Below, one piece after another: positions 1-9,462 of a DNA stretch of 64,000 nt; position 1 is the stretch's first letter; each line of letters opens with the position of its first letter. The DNA is from Streptomyces sp. NBC_00459. Its GTDB lineage: Bacteria; Actinomycetota; Actinomycetes; Streptomycetales; Streptomycetaceae. The stretch spans positions 3,162,001 to 3,226,000 of the forward strand of contig NZ_CP107903.1 in assembly GCF_036013955.1 (NCBI RefSeq), written 5' to 3'. Under the pieces are notes generated by a model, which was not told the origin of the DNA, did not search any database, and worked only from the letters and a program-made list of their open reading frames with translations. The position numbers and the translations under genes are program-made.

Positions 1-520
1 CAAGTCGGAGCTGTCCGCCGACCGCGCGGGTCTGCTCGTCGGCCAGGACCTCAAGGCCTCGATGCGCGGTCTGATGAAGATCGCCGGCGGCAACCACCTG
101 CACGAGATGAACGTGGACGCGTTCCTCGCCCAGGCCGAGGAGTACGAGGCGGGGGGCGACCTGCGCGACTCCGTGCTGAAGATCCTCAACGTCCTCCCGC
201 GCACCCACCCCTTCACCACCGTGCGCGCCGCCGAGCTGAAGAAGTGGGCGGAGTCCCGCGACTTCCAGCGGATCATGGACGGCCACTACCCGCGCCGCAC
301 GGAGGACAAGGACACCTCGGTCACCGGCTCCTTCCGCGAGTCGGCGGCGAGCTACGCGAGCAACGTCAAGAACTCCAAGGACCCGCTGATGAAGCTGGTC
401 TCCGACATCGCGGGCGGCGCGGGCGACCTGGGCGGCCGGGTACGTAGGGGCTTCGGCGGCTCCTCGAACCCGACACCACCGCAGGACACCCCGCCGAACA
501 ACACATCTCCGGACGCCTGA
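1..520 (+). CDS. C-terminal part of an M48-type metallopeptidase family protein (partial, 5' end outside window)
   Basis: The open frame runs in from the left edge (first full codon at base 2) and stops at 520, so only about 172 C-terminal residues are visible. The sequence around GLLVGQDLKASMRGLMKIAGG, followed by a short conserved helical domain and a low-complexity Pro/Asn/Thr tail, resembles the C-terminal region of streptomycete M48 peptidases (HtpX/Ste24-like). The zinc-binding HExxH motif would lie upstream of the window, so catalytic competence cannot be judged. The assignment comes from resemblance of the tail only and is moderate. Confidence 0.55.
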   Translation, partial: KSELSADRAGLLVGQDLKASMRGLMKIAGGNHLHEMNVDAFLAQAEEYEAGGDLRDSVLKILNVLPRTHPFTTVRAAELKKWAESRDFQRIMDGHYPRRTEDKDTSVTGSFRESAASYASNVKNSKDPLMKLVSDIAGGAGDLGGRVRRGFGGSSNPTPPQDTPPNNTSPDA

Positions 521-528
521 CCCGACCC

Positions 529-602
529 GGGGCGCGGGGCTGTTGTCGATCTGCGGCTCCGCCGCGCGGGCGCGACCGGCCCCCGCCGGGCCCGCACCCG
601 AC
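529..602. repeat. Dispersed GC-rich intergenic repeat (long variant)
   Basis: The spacer between two convergent genes begins with GGGGCGCGGGGCTGTTGTCG and continues with a CGGCTCCGCCGCG palindrome and a GGTCGCGCC core (seen on the minus strand). It resembles a repeat common in Streptomyces intergenic DNA and shares the CCCCGCGCCCC end with the copies at 51578-51626 and 58641-58681. It may act as a bidirectional 3' structure. Confidence 0.5.
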
Positions 603-620
603 AAACGACCGCCGCCACCC

Positions 621-1691
621 TCACACCTTCGGCTGCGCCCCGGCCGCCAGCGTCCCGCACAACGCCGTGGCACTGCCCGTCGCAAAGGGGTCCGTCCCGG
701 CGGGGCCGCCCGTCTTCGCGGTCTGGCCGGCCAGCAGCGGCCTCAGGTAGCCGACGGAGTCCTCCGCGCAGGACAGCGGTCCGGCCTGGACGTAGGAGAC
801 GACCAGGCGGGCCTGGTGCATCCGCAGGTCGTCGCGGTCGAAGCTGAAGTGCAGCTCGCGCCGGACGGTGAACAGGGACGCCTTCGCCCGCTCCCCGGCG
901 CCGGTCGGCCGCAGCGCGTACACGAAGGTGTGGTCAGCGACGACCTCCAGGGTCGCCGAGTCGGTCTCGGTGGCCCGCAGCGTGCCCCGTACCCTGATCT
1001 TGTCGTCGGCCAGCTGGGCGCGGGCGGGGTCGAAGCGCACCAGCCATCCGGTGGGCGCGTGCCTGCCGTCGGCGGCCGGGCGGTCGAAGCTCGCGTCGAA
1101 CTGGTCGAGTTGGTCCGGATCGAGCATCACCCGCACGGCCCTGACCTCGCTGCCGGCGAGCACCGCCGGATAGAGCGAGGACTCCACTATGTAGTCCTTG
1201 GCGGCGGTCAGGGCGCTGACGACCTGACTGTCCGAGAAGTGCGCGGTGCGCCGCGTGGCGGGCAGCGCGATGCCCTCGGCACCTATGGAGAACTGGGCCG
1301 CCGGACTGTGCGCGAACAGTTGTTCGGGGTCGATCGCGCCGGGCACGGCGCCCTGTGGCGCGAGCGGGATCACGGTCATCCGCAGCGGCTCGGGGGTCAG
1401 CTCGGCGACCGGGCTCTCGTAGGGATTCCGTACGCCCATGTAGATCACGGTGCCGAAGGCGAGAGCGATCAGCAGGACGAGGATCAGCGCCTGCCTGGAC
1501 AGCCCCCGGTGCAGGGGCTGGCGACGGCGTACGGCGGGCGCGTGGTCGTCCAGGCGCTCCTGGGCGGAGAACTCCTGGAGCCGGGCAGCGCGGACGAACG
1601 ACTCGTCGAAGACGACGGATCGGTACTCGTCCTCGCCGCCACCAGGGGTGGCCTCGGGTGTCCCCTCAGGTGGGTCTCCTGGTCCGCCCAT
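621..1691 (-). CDS. Single-pass membrane protein with SVVFDESFVRAA motif
   Basis: This 356-residue protein has a cytoplasmic N-terminal region of about 68 residues, one hydrophobic segment (about 69-86, ALILVLLIALAFGTVIYMGV) and a long extracytoplasmic C-terminal domain with two Cys residues (SCAEDS and ALCGTL) that could pair. Near residue 24 it carries SVVFDESFVRAA, nearly identical to SVVFDEAFVRAA in the next gene upstream (1793-2428), so the two share a cytoplasmic docking-type motif. No enzyme motif is visible. Members of this pair are conserved near nadD and proA in streptomycetes. Function is unknown. An envelope role is inferred from topology only. Confidence 0.8.
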   Translation of the reverse strand: MGGPGDPPEGTPEATPGGGEDEYRSVVFDESFVRAARLQEFSAQERLDDHAPAVRRRQPLHRGLSRQALILVLLIALAFGTVIYMGVRNPYESPVAELTPEPLRMTVIPLAPQGAVPGAIDPEQLFAHSPAAQFSIGAEGIALPATRRTAHFSDSQVVSALTAAKDYIVESSLYPAVLAGSEVRAVRVMLDPDQLDQFDASFDRPAADGRHAPTGWLVRFDPARAQLADDKIRVRGTLRATETDSATLEVVADHTFVYALRPTGAGERAKASLFTVRRELHFSFDRDDLRMHQARLVVSYVQAGPLSCAEDSVGYLRPLLAGQTAKTGGPAGTDPFATGSATALCGTLAAGAQPKV

Positions 1692-1792
1692 ACCTTCAGA
1701 GTAGGTCTCCGGAAGGCTCGATAAACGCCCCGCTGCACCACAACTTCTGACAGGTTCTCACCAGGAAGAAACAGGGCACGGACAGGTTTGGG

Positions 1793-2428
1793 TCAGGGAG
1801 TCCGCGGGATCACCGAGACGGCTGGCCGGGAGTAGTCGGCCGAGGCCGAAGGGCTCGCTCCGCCGCTCTGCCCGCTGCCCTGTTCAACACCGGTCGAGGC
1901 GGGCGGCGGCACCTGCTCCTGACGGCTGGAGGACGCCCCCCGGTAGACCGCCGTGAAAGCCAGCGCGACCATGCCGATCCCCATGACGAGGGCGAGCATC
2001 CAGGCGACCGGGCGGTGCCATCGGGAGACCTGCTTGCCGTGCGTGCCCGGAGCGCCGTAGCGGCTCTCCAGGAACCGGGTGTCGTCCAGGTCGTCGAGAT
2101 CGGGATCGTGGCCGAAATAGGCGGGGTCGTCGGGCCCGAAGCCGTCTTCGTAGCGCTCGTCGTCCCCTCTCGGGCCTCTGGCGTGCGACCGGCGCGCCTC
2201 GGCCTCGGAGGCCTCCGCTCTCGCCTGCGCGGCGGCCAGGAGGCGTTCGACGGCGGTCGGCTCGTGCACCACGGCCGCCCGTACGAAGGCCTCGTCGAAG
2301 ACCACGGAGGCGAACTCTTCGTCCGACACCCCGCGGTCGTGGTCGTCGTCGGGCTCCCAGCCGTCAGGGAAGAACGGCGTGCCCCCCACGTCCTCCGGCA
2401 CGGATCCAGAGTAGACCGGGGGTGTCAT
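1793..2428 (-). CDS. Single-pass membrane protein, paralogous N-terminal motif to its neighbour
   Basis: The ATG at 2428 (MTPPVYSGS) is preferred over an upstream extension rich in atypical residues, giving 211 residues. The N-terminal cytoplasmic half is acidic and contains SVVFDEAFVRAAVVHEP, an Asp-rich run (DPDLDDLDD) and Arg/Glu-rich coiled segments. One hydrophobic helix (WMLALVMGIGMVALAFTAV) is followed by a short Ser/Gly/Pro-rich exterior tail. It is co-oriented with 621-1691 and 101 bp away, so the two are probably co-transcribed. The only recognisable feature is the shared VVFDE-FVRAA motif. No biochemical function can be named. Confidence 0.75.
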   Translation of the reverse strand: MTPPVYSGSVPEDVGGTPFFPDGWEPDDDHDRGVSDEEFASVVFDEAFVRAAVVHEPTAVERLLAAAQARAEASEAEARRSHARGPRGDDERYEDGFGPDDPAYFGHDPDLDDLDDTRFLESRYGAPGTHGKQVSRWHRPVAWMLALVMGIGMVALAFTAVYRGASSSRQEQVPPPASTGVEQGSGQSGGASPSASADYSRPAVSVIPRTP

Positions 2429-2581
2429 TTTGGGCAGACGATAGGGAAATTCAGCTACCGGATGAGACGCGTTCGAATGCCGCCGACCGCCGGCGCCCGC
2501 CTCGGCCGCCGGGGGCACAGCGCCGGGCGTACGTCCGCCGTCCGCCGGGCGCCCCGGCGGACGGACCCGCGATCATGGCTC

Positions 2582-3868
2582 TCAGCGGCGGATATGCCCG
2601 TCGCCCGTGACGATGTACTTCGTGCTGGTCAGCTCCGGCAGCCCCATCGGCCCGCGTGCGTGCAGCTTCTGCGTCGAGATGCCGATCTCCGCGCCGAAAC
2701 CGAACTGACCGCCGTCGGTGAACCGCGTCGAGGCGTTGACGGCGACCGTCGTCGAGTCGACCAGTTGGGTGAAGCGGCGGGCGGCCTGCTGCGAGGTCGT
2801 CACGATCGCCTCCGTGTGCCCGGAGGTCCACAGCCGGATGTGCTCGACGGCCTTGTCGAGGGAGTCGACCACAGCGGCGGCGATGTCGTAGGACAGGTAC
2901 TCGGTGTCCCAGTCCTCCAGCGTGGCCTCGACGACGGTCGCCTTGGAGTCCTTCGCGTACGCCAGCACCCGCGGGTCGGCGTGCACGGTCACCCCGGCCT
3001 CGGCGAGGGCGTCCAGGGCGAGCGGCAGGAACTCGGCGGCGATGTCCTGGTGGACCAGGAGGGTCTCGGCGGAGTTGCAGACGCTGGGCCGCTGGGCCTT
3101 GGAGTTGATCAGGATGTCGACGGCCATGTCGAGGTCGGCCTGGGCGTCGACGTAGACGTGGCAGTTGCCGACGCCGGTCTCGATAACGGGGACCGTGGAC
3201 TCGGTGACGACGGTCTGGATGAGGGAGGCGCCACCGCGCGGGATCAGTACGTCGACCAGGCCGCGGGCGCGCATCAGCTCCCGTACGGACTCGCGGCCCT
3301 CGCCGGGCACGAGCTGCACGGCGTCGGCGGGCAGGCCGGCCCCGCCGACGGCGTCGCGCAACACCCGTACCAGGGCGGTGTTCGACTCGAACGCGGAGGA
3401 CGAGCCGCGCAGCAGCACCGCGTTGCCGGACTTCAGACAGAGGGCGGCGGCGTCGACCGTCACGTTCGGGCGGGCCTCGTAGATGATTCCGACGACGCCC
3501 AGCGGGACGCGGACCTGGCGCAGGTCGATGCCGTTGGGCAGCGTGGAGCCGCGGACGACCTCGCCGACCGGGTCGGGCAGCGCCACCACGTCCCGGACGT
3601 CGGAGGCGATCGCCCGCACCCGCTCCGGGGTGAGCGTCAGCCGGTCGATGACCGTCTCGCTGGTGCCGGCCTCGCGCGCGCGGGCGATGTCCTTGGCGTT
3701 GGCCTCGACGATTTCGCTCGTACGGACTTCCAGCGCGTCCGCGATGGCGAGCAGCGCGTCGTCCTTCTCGGCCCGCGGAAGGGGGGCGAGGTCGGCGGCG
3801 GCGGCCTTGGCGCGGTAGGCGGCCTGTGTGACCGGGGACATCGAGTCGTACGGCGAAAGCGTGGTCAT
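2582..3868 (-). CDS. proA: Gamma-glutamyl phosphate reductase (glutamate-5-semialdehyde dehydrogenase)
   Basis: This 428-residue enzyme reduces gamma-glutamyl phosphate with NADPH to glutamate-5-semialdehyde, the second step of proline synthesis, in the cytosol. It matches the full ProA family length. It has the aldehyde-dehydrogenase-type fold, with the catalytic Cys in [13 protein letters not shown] and the ProA segments [24 protein letters not shown] and [14 protein letters not shown]. It lies downstream of proB on the same strand, separated by one unknown gene (3980-4453), the usual streptomycete arrangement. The start ATG ([12 protein letters not shown]) fits family N-termini. Confidence 0.97.
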   Translation of the reverse strand: MTTLSPYDSMSPVTQAAYRAKAAAADLAPLPRAEKDDALLAIADALEVRTSEIVEANAKDIARAREAGTSETVIDRLTLTPERVRAIASDVRDVVALPDPVGEVVRGSTLPNGIDLRQVRVPLGVVGIIYEARPNVTVDAAALCLKSGNAVLLRGSSSAFESNTALVRVLRDAVGGAGLPADAVQLVPGEGRESVRELMRARGLVDVLIPRGGASLIQTVVTESTVPVIETGVGNCHVYVDAQADLDMAVDILINSKAQRPSVCNSAETLLVHQDIAAEFLPLALDALAEAGVTVHADPRVLAYAKDSKATVVEATLEDWDTEYLSYDIAAAVVDSLDKAVEHIRLWTSGHTEAIVTTSQQAARRFTQLVDSTTVAVNASTRFTDGGQFGFGAEIGISTQKLHARGPMGLPELTSTKYIVTGDGHIRR

Positions 3869-3979
3869 GAGGGAAGCGTAGTGCGCCGGACGGAACCGTC
3901 CACCGGCTATCCCAAACCCCGAGACAGGCCCCTGAGACCCCGCAAAACGGGCCGCCTCGGCGGGGCAGCCCAGTGGTGG

Positions 3980-4453
3980 TCAGAAGGGGTGGACGCCAAC
4001 CGGGGTCGCCGGCAGCGGGCCGAACCCCTCGGCGATGCGGTAGTGGTAGGTCTCGCGGTCGATGACCTCCAGGCCGACGATCTCCCAGGGCGGCAGCTTC
4101 GCGGTCTGGCGGTGCTCGCCCCAAAGACGCAGGGCGACGGCCGCGGCGTCGTGCAGATCGCGGGCCTCCTCCCAGTAACGGATCTCCGCGTGGTCGTTGG
4201 CGTATCTGCTGGTCAGCAGAAAGGGATGGTCGTGGGCGAGCTGCTCCAGACCGCGCCGGACCTCCTTCAGCGGGGCCTCGGCGCCGGAGACGCTCAGCGT
4301 GACGTGCCACAGACGCGGCACATCCTTCGGCTCCTCGTACACCTCTTCGAAGCGGGCGCCCGCCGCGACACTGGTCAGGGCTCGCTCCTCGCCCACCTTG
4401 CGGGAGGCGGTTCCACCGCGGGACGCCGCCGCCCCAGGGCGCACTCGTCTCAC
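3980..4453 (-). CDS. Conserved hypothetical protein between proB and proA
   Basis: The GTG at 4453 is chosen because AAAGGAGG lies 5 nt upstream. The longer frame starting at 4531 has no such site. The product is about 157 residues, soluble, with a basic N-terminus (RRVRPGAAASRGG) and a conserved core, LWHVTLSVSGAEAPLKEVRRG then HPFLLTSRYANDHAEIRYW and PWEIVGLEVIDRETYHYRIA. The alternating strand/helix pattern could suit a small alpha/beta domain, but no motif assigns a reaction. Its place inside the proline operon suggests co-expression with proB and proA, not necessarily a role in proline synthesis. Confidence 0.75.
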   Translation of the reverse strand: MRRVRPGAAASRGGTASRKVGEERALTSVAAGARFEEVYEEPKDVPRLWHVTLSVSGAEAPLKEVRRGLEQLAHDHPFLLTSRYANDHAEIRYWEEARDLHDAAAVALRLWGEHRQTAKLPPWEIVGLEVIDRETYHYRIAEGFGPLPATPVGVHPF

Positions 4454-4642
4454 GACGGCCTCCTTTACCCGATGGTCGTGCGGAATCTCCCTGAAACAGA
4501 GAGAAGCAGGTACGCACGCTTCATGGGGCACTTTTGCGGAACGTCCACCTCACGGCGGGCGGATTTGCGGGGCGTTCCCCCTGTTTTCGGCCTTTGCGGG
4601 ACCGAAGTCGAAGAGAGGGGTCCAGGTGACGAGCCGCAGGTC

Positions 4643-5770
4643 CTAGGGGTTCAGGACGACGAGGTCGTCCCGGTGCACGACCTCGCGCTCGTACGCGGGG
4701 CCCAGTTCGCGGGCCAGTTCGCGCGTGGAGCGGCCGATCAGCTGGGGGATCTCCTTGGCGTCGAAGTTGACGAGCCCGCGTGCGACGGCGTGGCCCGCGC
4801 TGTCACGCAGTTCGACCGGGTCGCCCGCGACGAACTCGCCCTCGACGGCGGCGATCCCGGCCGGCAGCAGCGACTTGCGGCCCTGGACGACCGCGCGCAC
4901 AGCACCGTCGTCGAGGGTGAGTGAGCCCTGCGGGGTGGAGGCGTGCTGGAGCCACAGGAGGCGGTCGGCGGAGCGCCTGCCGGTGGCGTGGAAGTAGGTG
5001 CCCGTGTCCCGGCCCGCGAGGGCGTCGGCAGCGTGCACCGCGCTTGTCAGGACCACCGGGATACCGGCGGCGGCGGCGATCCGGGCGGCCTCGACCTTGG
5101 TGACCATGCCGCCGGTGCCGACACCGGCCTTGCCCGCGCTGCCGATGTCGACGTGGGCGAGGTCGGCGGGGCCCCGCACCTCGGCGATCCGTGACGTGCC
5201 GGGCTTGCTGGGATCGCCGTCGTACACGCCGTCGATGTCGGACAGCAGGACGAGGAGGTCGGCGCGCACCAGGTGGGCGACCAAGGCGGCGAGTCGGTCG
5301 TTGTCGCCGAAGCGGATCTCGTCCGTGGCGACGGTGTCGTTCTCGTTGACGACCGGGAGGGCGCCCATCGCGAGGAGCTTGTCGAGGGTGCGCGAGGCGT
5401 TGCGGTGGTGTGCGCGGCGGCTGGTGTCGTCGGAGGTCAGGAGCACCTGGCCGACGCGGATGCCGTGGCGGGCGCAGGAGGCGGTGTAACGGGCGACGAG
5501 AAGGCCCTGTCCGACGCTGGCGGCGGCCTGCTGGCGGGCCAGGTCCTTGGGACGCCGACGCAGACCGAGAGGGGCGAGACCTGCGGCGATGGCTCCGGAG
5601 GAGACGAGAACGATCTCCTTCTCACCCCCGCTGCGGCTCTTGGCGAGGACGTCGACGAGCGCGTCGACCCGGTCGGCGTCGAGGCCGCCGGCCGCGGTGG
5701 TCAGCGACGAGGAACCCACTTTGACGACGATCCTGTGAGCCTCTGCGACGGCCTGCCTTGCCCCTGCCAC
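4643..5770 (-). CDS. proB: Glutamate 5-kinase
   Basis: This enzyme phosphorylates glutamate with ATP in the committed and feedback-inhibited step of proline synthesis. The GTG at 5770 (VAGARQAVAEAHRIVVKVGS) is preferred: it gives 375 residues, close to family length, while the longer frame to 5851 adds a Cys/Arg-rich stretch unlike ProB. Residues 1 to about 265 form the amino-acid kinase domain (VVKVGSSSL, VVNENDTVATDEIRFGDND, GTGGMVTKVEAA). The last 100 or so residues form a PUA domain. It heads a minus-strand proB-unknown-proA group. Confidence 0.96.
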   Translation of the reverse strand: MAGARQAVAEAHRIVVKVGSSSLTTAAGGLDADRVDALVDVLAKSRSGGEKEIVLVSSGAIAAGLAPLGLRRRPKDLARQQAAASVGQGLLVARYTASCARHGIRVGQVLLTSDDTSRRAHHRNASRTLDKLLAMGALPVVNENDTVATDEIRFGDNDRLAALVAHLVRADLLVLLSDIDGVYDGDPSKPGTSRIAEVRGPADLAHVDIGSAGKAGVGTGGMVTKVEAARIAAAAGIPVVLTSAVHAADALAGRDTGTYFHATGRRSADRLLWLQHASTPQGSLTLDDGAVRAVVQGRKSLLPAGIAAVEGEFVAGDPVELRDSAGHAVARGLVNFDAKEIPQLIGRSTRELARELGPAYEREVVHRDDLVVLNP

Positions 5771-6050
5771 CTGCGTTCTGTCCCCTCGGGTCGGTCCGGC
5801 TGCGCTGTTCTGCAATCTACATCTACGCGAACAGGGGTCGAAGGTGCGCATTTGTCCAGTGGGCGGACGGCGGATCTCACCGTCGTCCAGTACGGGCCGG
5901 GGTCGGGGTACGGGTCCGGCCCTTGCCGCGCCGGTCGATGATCAACCCGGTAGTGTCCCACTGTTCTCTCTGACAACATCCCCTCGATAGACGTCAGTTC
6001 GACGGTTCGATCACCCGCCGAACTGATCAGCGCTCTTCTCAGGGGGACTT
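5771..6050. other. Divergent intergenic region between proB and the PLD-like gene
   Basis: These 280 bp must hold the promoters for proB (minus) and the secreted PLD-like gene (plus). It is somewhat AT-richer around 5940-6010. No operator or perfect hairpin was recognised. Confidence 0.4.
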
Positions 6051-7325
6051 GTGAATCTCGCGCCTCGCGCGTCAGCCCGTGGATCCAGCCGTCTCGCCGC
6101 GATCCTCGCCTCACTCTCGCTCGCAGCCGGGCTCCAACTCGGCCTGGCCGACGACGCGTCCGCCGCCGTCACCGCCGGGCCGGTCTTCAACAACCCGACC
6201 GGAACCGTCGCCGAACAGCGGGCCATCCGCACCCGGCTCCTCGACTACATCGGCCAGTCGCAGTCGGGCTCGTCGATCAAGGCCTCGGTCTACCACCTCT
6301 GGGACGAGGGCCTCGCCCAGGCCCTCGCCGACGCCCGTGGCCGGGGCGTCGCCGTGCAGGTGATGCTGGACGAGAGTTCCGTCAGCGACAACGACGACGA
6401 CCCCTCGTACCCCGTCCTGTCGTCGGCCCTCGGTACGGATCTCACCCAGGACTCGTTCGTCGGACTGTGCCCGGTCAACAAGTCGTGCCTGGGCCAGCCC
6501 GCCCAGGGCGCGTCGATCAACCACAACAAGTTCTGGCTGTTCTCGCGGCTCGACGGCGCGTCCAACGTCGTCGTGCAGTCCTCGGCGAACATGACTCCGT
6601 CCAGCTACAGCCGCTTCTGGAACGACGCGTACGTCCTGCCGAACAACACGGCGATCTACACCGCGTACAGCAACTACTTCACCGAGCTGGCCGGCAAGGA
6701 CTGGGCGAACTGGCAGTACAGCTCCACCACGAGCAGCCCGTACAAGGCGTACTTCTTCCCGCGCCCCGCCAACGACCCCTCCCCGGGCGACACCATCACC
6801 GCCGTCCTCGACAACGTCACCTGCACCTACACCGAGAGCGGCACGACGAAGCACACCAAGGTACGGGTCGGGATGTTCAAGCTCACCCGGCTGGCCGTGG
6901 CCCAGAAGCTGGTCGCACTGCAGAAGGCCGGCTGCCAGGTCGACATCGTCTACTCGGAGACGGACAGCGGCAGTTCCAGCGGCACCTGGGAGACCCTGCA
7001 CGCCTCCGGCGGCCCGGCCCTGCGCTGCTACAACTGGGACGACGACGGCAACGCGAACACCGCCGCGCGCATCATCCACTCCAAGTACCTGCTGATCGAG
7101 GGCAAGTACGACGGCACGGCGAGCCAGAAGGTCCTGTGGACCGGCAGCCACAACTACAGCGGCCCGGCGCTCACCAAGAACGACGAGGCGCTCCTGAAGG
7201 TCGACAGCAACACCGACCACGACGCCTACGTCACCGCGTTCAACGCGGCCAAGGCAGCGGCGGTCCCCGGCACGAGCGACAACACGAACGCCTGCAAGGG
7301 CGTGACCACCACGCCCGAGACCTGA
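6051..7325 (+). CDS. Secreted phospholipase D-like (PLDc) domain protein with altered HKD motifs
   Basis: The GTG start is preceded by AGGGGG. The 424-residue product has a signal peptide (SRLAAILASLSLAAGLQLGLA, cleavage probably near residues 36-39) and two PLD-type half-domains. The first has HNK within SINHNKFWLFS followed by SSANMT. The second has HSK within IIHSKYLLIE followed by TGSHNYS. So both HxK pairs and the later [GS]SxN elements are present, but the eighth motif position is Ser and Glu, not the usual Asp. The PLD superfamily includes phosphodiesterases, nucleases and transferases, so the substrate is unknown. A paired hairpin at 7342-7375 follows the stop. Confidence 0.85.
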   Translation: MNLAPRASARGSSRLAAILASLSLAAGLQLGLADDASAAVTAGPVFNNPTGTVAEQRAIRTRLLDYIGQSQSGSSIKASVYHLWDEGLAQALADARGRGVAVQVMLDESSVSDNDDDPSYPVLSSALGTDLTQDSFVGLCPVNKSCLGQPAQGASINHNKFWLFSRLDGASNVVVQSSANMTPSSYSRFWNDAYVLPNNTAIYTAYSNYFTELAGKDWANWQYSSTTSSPYKAYFFPRPANDPSPGDTITAVLDNVTCTYTESGTTKHTKVRVGMFKLTRLAVAQKLVALQKAGCQVDIVYSETDSGSSSGTWETLHASGGPALRCYNWDDDGNANTAARIIHSKYLLIEGKYDGTASQKVLWTGSHNYSGPALTKNDEALLKVDSNTDHDAYVTAFNAAKAAAVPGTSDNTNACKGVTTTPET

Positions 7326-7341
7326 CCGGACACGTACGAGA

Positions 7342-7375
7342 GGCCCGTCCCGAGGAGCGATCCTCAGGACGGGCC
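7342..7375. terminator. Bidirectional hairpin terminator between convergent genes
   Basis: The arms GGCCCGTCC and GGACGGGCC pair, with a further GAGGA/TCCTC pairing inside and a GCGA tip. It lies between the stop of the PLD-like gene (7325, plus) and the stop of the glycerophosphotransferase-like gene (7392, minus). Confidence 0.75.
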
Positions 7376-7391
7376 CCACCACTGCGGACTC

Positions 7392-9452
7392 TCAGGTCCG
7401 GGCAGCCGCCGCCTGCCGCTTCTGTCCCGCGTTGCGTGCCTCGGCCTTCACCGCGAGGTCCGCCGTCGCGGTGTTGAACTGCTCGATGGAGGGCGGCTCG
7501 TCGGGCCCGAGCAGATACCGCTTGAGCTCCGCGCGCTCACCGGCCAGCGGATCGGCCGCCGGGTCGCGCACCGCGTCCAGCAACTGCCCCAGTTCCCCGG
7601 CGCTGTTGCCGAGGATCACGGCGGCACGTACAGCGGTGTTCTGCCGCTTGAACTCCTCCGCGCCCAGTGCCGCCGAGTCCGTCACGGCGTACGGCTTGCC
7701 GCTCGCGATGAAGTCGGAGACCACGCTGGAGATGTCGGAGACCATCGCGTCGGACACGTTGAAGCAGTCGTACAGTCGTGGTTCGGCCCCCGTGACGACC
7801 CGGTGCTCCCCGGCGCCGAACGAACGCCAGTACGCGTCGTTCCACTCGGCGCGCAGCTTCTCGGTCTCCTCGTGCCGCTCCATGTCGACGACCCCGTCCC
7901 GGGTCGCCTCCGCCTCGTCGCCCTTCTCACCGGCGGGCCCGGCCAGTTCGGCGAGGCGCGCCTCGATACGCGCGAGGTCGGCCTTGGCCCGCGCCTGCTC
8001 TTCGGGGTCGCCCGGGAAGCGCGGGTCGGCGGCCCGCTCGACCGCGGCCTTCTCCACCAGCGCGGTGATCCGCTCGTGGGCGGCCCTGGCCTCGTCGCTG
8101 CGGGTGCCCGTGAAGGGATGCGGCTTGTACAGCACGCGGACGGGCGGGTCGGCCGACACCAGCTCGCGCACGATGTTCTCGCCGGCGAGGAGGATGGAGG
8201 TGTTGCCGGGATCGTCGTCCCAGCCTTCCCAAGTGGGGGCGTACAGAACGGTCGGGCAGCGTGCATCGGCGGCTCCGCCGCGGGGACCGCCGTCGGGCGC
8301 TCCCCGCGACCCGCGGATGGGCGCCAGTTGGGGCCGCCCGACCTCGACGATGTCCTCGTCCCGGACACCCACATCGGCGATCGCGTACCGGTCGCGCCCG
8401 GCCCGCCCGGCGACCCACACCTCGTCGTAGGCCTTGCTGAACGGGTTCACGCTCGCGATCTTGTCGCTGTCGCCGTGCCCGATGAAGACGTGCTTCATGG
8501 TCGGTACGCGCAGCAGGTGGATGTTCTTGCCGACGTTCGCCGCGTAGAGCGCGACCCGGACCGTGCGCAGGTCCAGGTTCATCAAGTGGATCCCGCCGGG
8601 CACACAGATGACGGGCACGGTCGTGGGAGCGAGGTTCTGCAGGATGACGCGTTCACGAAGGACGATCAGCGGCCGGGTGTCCAGCTGCTCCATCGTCTCC
8701 AGCCACATGTTGACCTGGTACGCCGAGTCCTTGGAGCCGGAGAAGTACAGCACCGTCTGCGGCCGGTACTCGCGCAGCCACGCGTCCGTCGCCGCGAGCA
8801 CCGTCTCCGCGTCCGGCGGGATGCGGCGCCCCCGGACGTAGGGCGCGAGGGCGACCACGTAGAGGAACGCCAGGCCGAGGGTGACGCCGACGCCGGTCAT
8901 TCCGTACACCGCCGAGCCGGTCTCGACGGTGACCAGGATGCCGGTCAGCGCGGCCAGGTCGAGGTGGAGCATCTTCTCGGTGGAGCGGTCCAGCAGGAAG
9001 CGCGGCGGGGCGTCGGGGATGGGGATGCGCGAGGCCAGGTCGACGTTGCGGGTGGCGACCGGCATCCGGCGGCGGTTGCGGATCAGCGTGATCAGGGCAC
9101 CGTGCGGGGCCTGGAAGCCGTAGAAGGCGATGAAGCAGGCGATCGCCGCGTAGAAGATCATGCTTCGGGAGAGGTCCGCGCGCGCCAGCAGCAACAGCAC
9201 GAGCAGTTCCCGGACCAGGAACCGGATGGAGACACCCGCCCGCACCTTGCTGAGGCGGTTGACCAGATAGCTGCCCCGGTGGTGCAGATAGTGGTCCGCC
9301 AGGTAGGTCACTGCGGCGGCGACGGCGAAGGCGGGCACGCTCGGGAGGAGCGCGGCCAGCATGAGACAGGGGAAGCCCAGCATCATGAGGACCGCCGCGG
9401 CCAACTCGGCCGGGCTGCCCACCCGGGCGACGCGAATTGCAGTGGAAATCAA
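7392..9452 (-). CDS. Membrane-linked CDP-glycerol/CDP-ribitol glycerophosphotransferase-like protein (teichoic-acid type)
   Basis: This 686-residue protein has a TTG start at 9452. A GTG at 9422 is an alternative, and neither has a good ribosome site. The N-terminal third is membrane-embedded, with several hydrophobic segments up to about residue 215. A cytosolic region follows, resembling the TagF/CDP-glycerol glycerophosphotransferase family: YAPTWEGWDDDPGN, VLYKPHPFTGT and SDISSVVSDFIASGKPY match the family's PTW, KPHP and D-SSV-D-GKP elements. A charged Ala/Glu-rich insertion (about 455-525) separates two of them. The cytidylyltransferase/dehydrogenase gene just upstream could supply its CDP-polyol donor. 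The predicted role is polymerising a wall glycopolymer at the inner membrane. The exact polymer is unknown. Confidence 0.8.
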   Translation of the reverse strand: MISTAIRVARVGSPAELAAAVLMMLGFPCLMLAALLPSVPAFAVAAAVTYLADHYLHHRGSYLVNRLSKVRAGVSIRFLVRELLVLLLLARADLSRSMIFYAAIACFIAFYGFQAPHGALITLIRNRRRMPVATRNVDLASRIPIPDAPPRFLLDRSTEKMLHLDLAALTGILVTVETGSAVYGMTGVGVTLGLAFLYVVALAPYVRGRRIPPDAETVLAATDAWLREYRPQTVLYFSGSKDSAYQVNMWLETMEQLDTRPLIVLRERVILQNLAPTTVPVICVPGGIHLMNLDLRTVRVALYAANVGKNIHLLRVPTMKHVFIGHGDSDKIASVNPFSKAYDEVWVAGRAGRDRYAIADVGVRDEDIVEVGRPQLAPIRGSRGAPDGGPRGGAADARCPTVLYAPTWEGWDDDPGNTSILLAGENIVRELVSADPPVRVLYKPHPFTGTRSDEARAAHERITALVEKAAVERAADPRFPGDPEEQARAKADLARIEARLAELAGPAGEKGDEAEATRDGVVDMERHEETEKLRAEWNDAYWRSFGAGEHRVVTGAEPRLYDCFNVSDAMVSDISSVVSDFIASGKPYAVTDSAALGAEEFKRQNTAVRAAVILGNSAGELGQLLDAVRDPAADPLAGERAELKRYLLGPDEPPSIEQFNTATADLAVKAEARNAGQKRQAAAART

Positions 9453-9462
9453 GGAGAACCTG

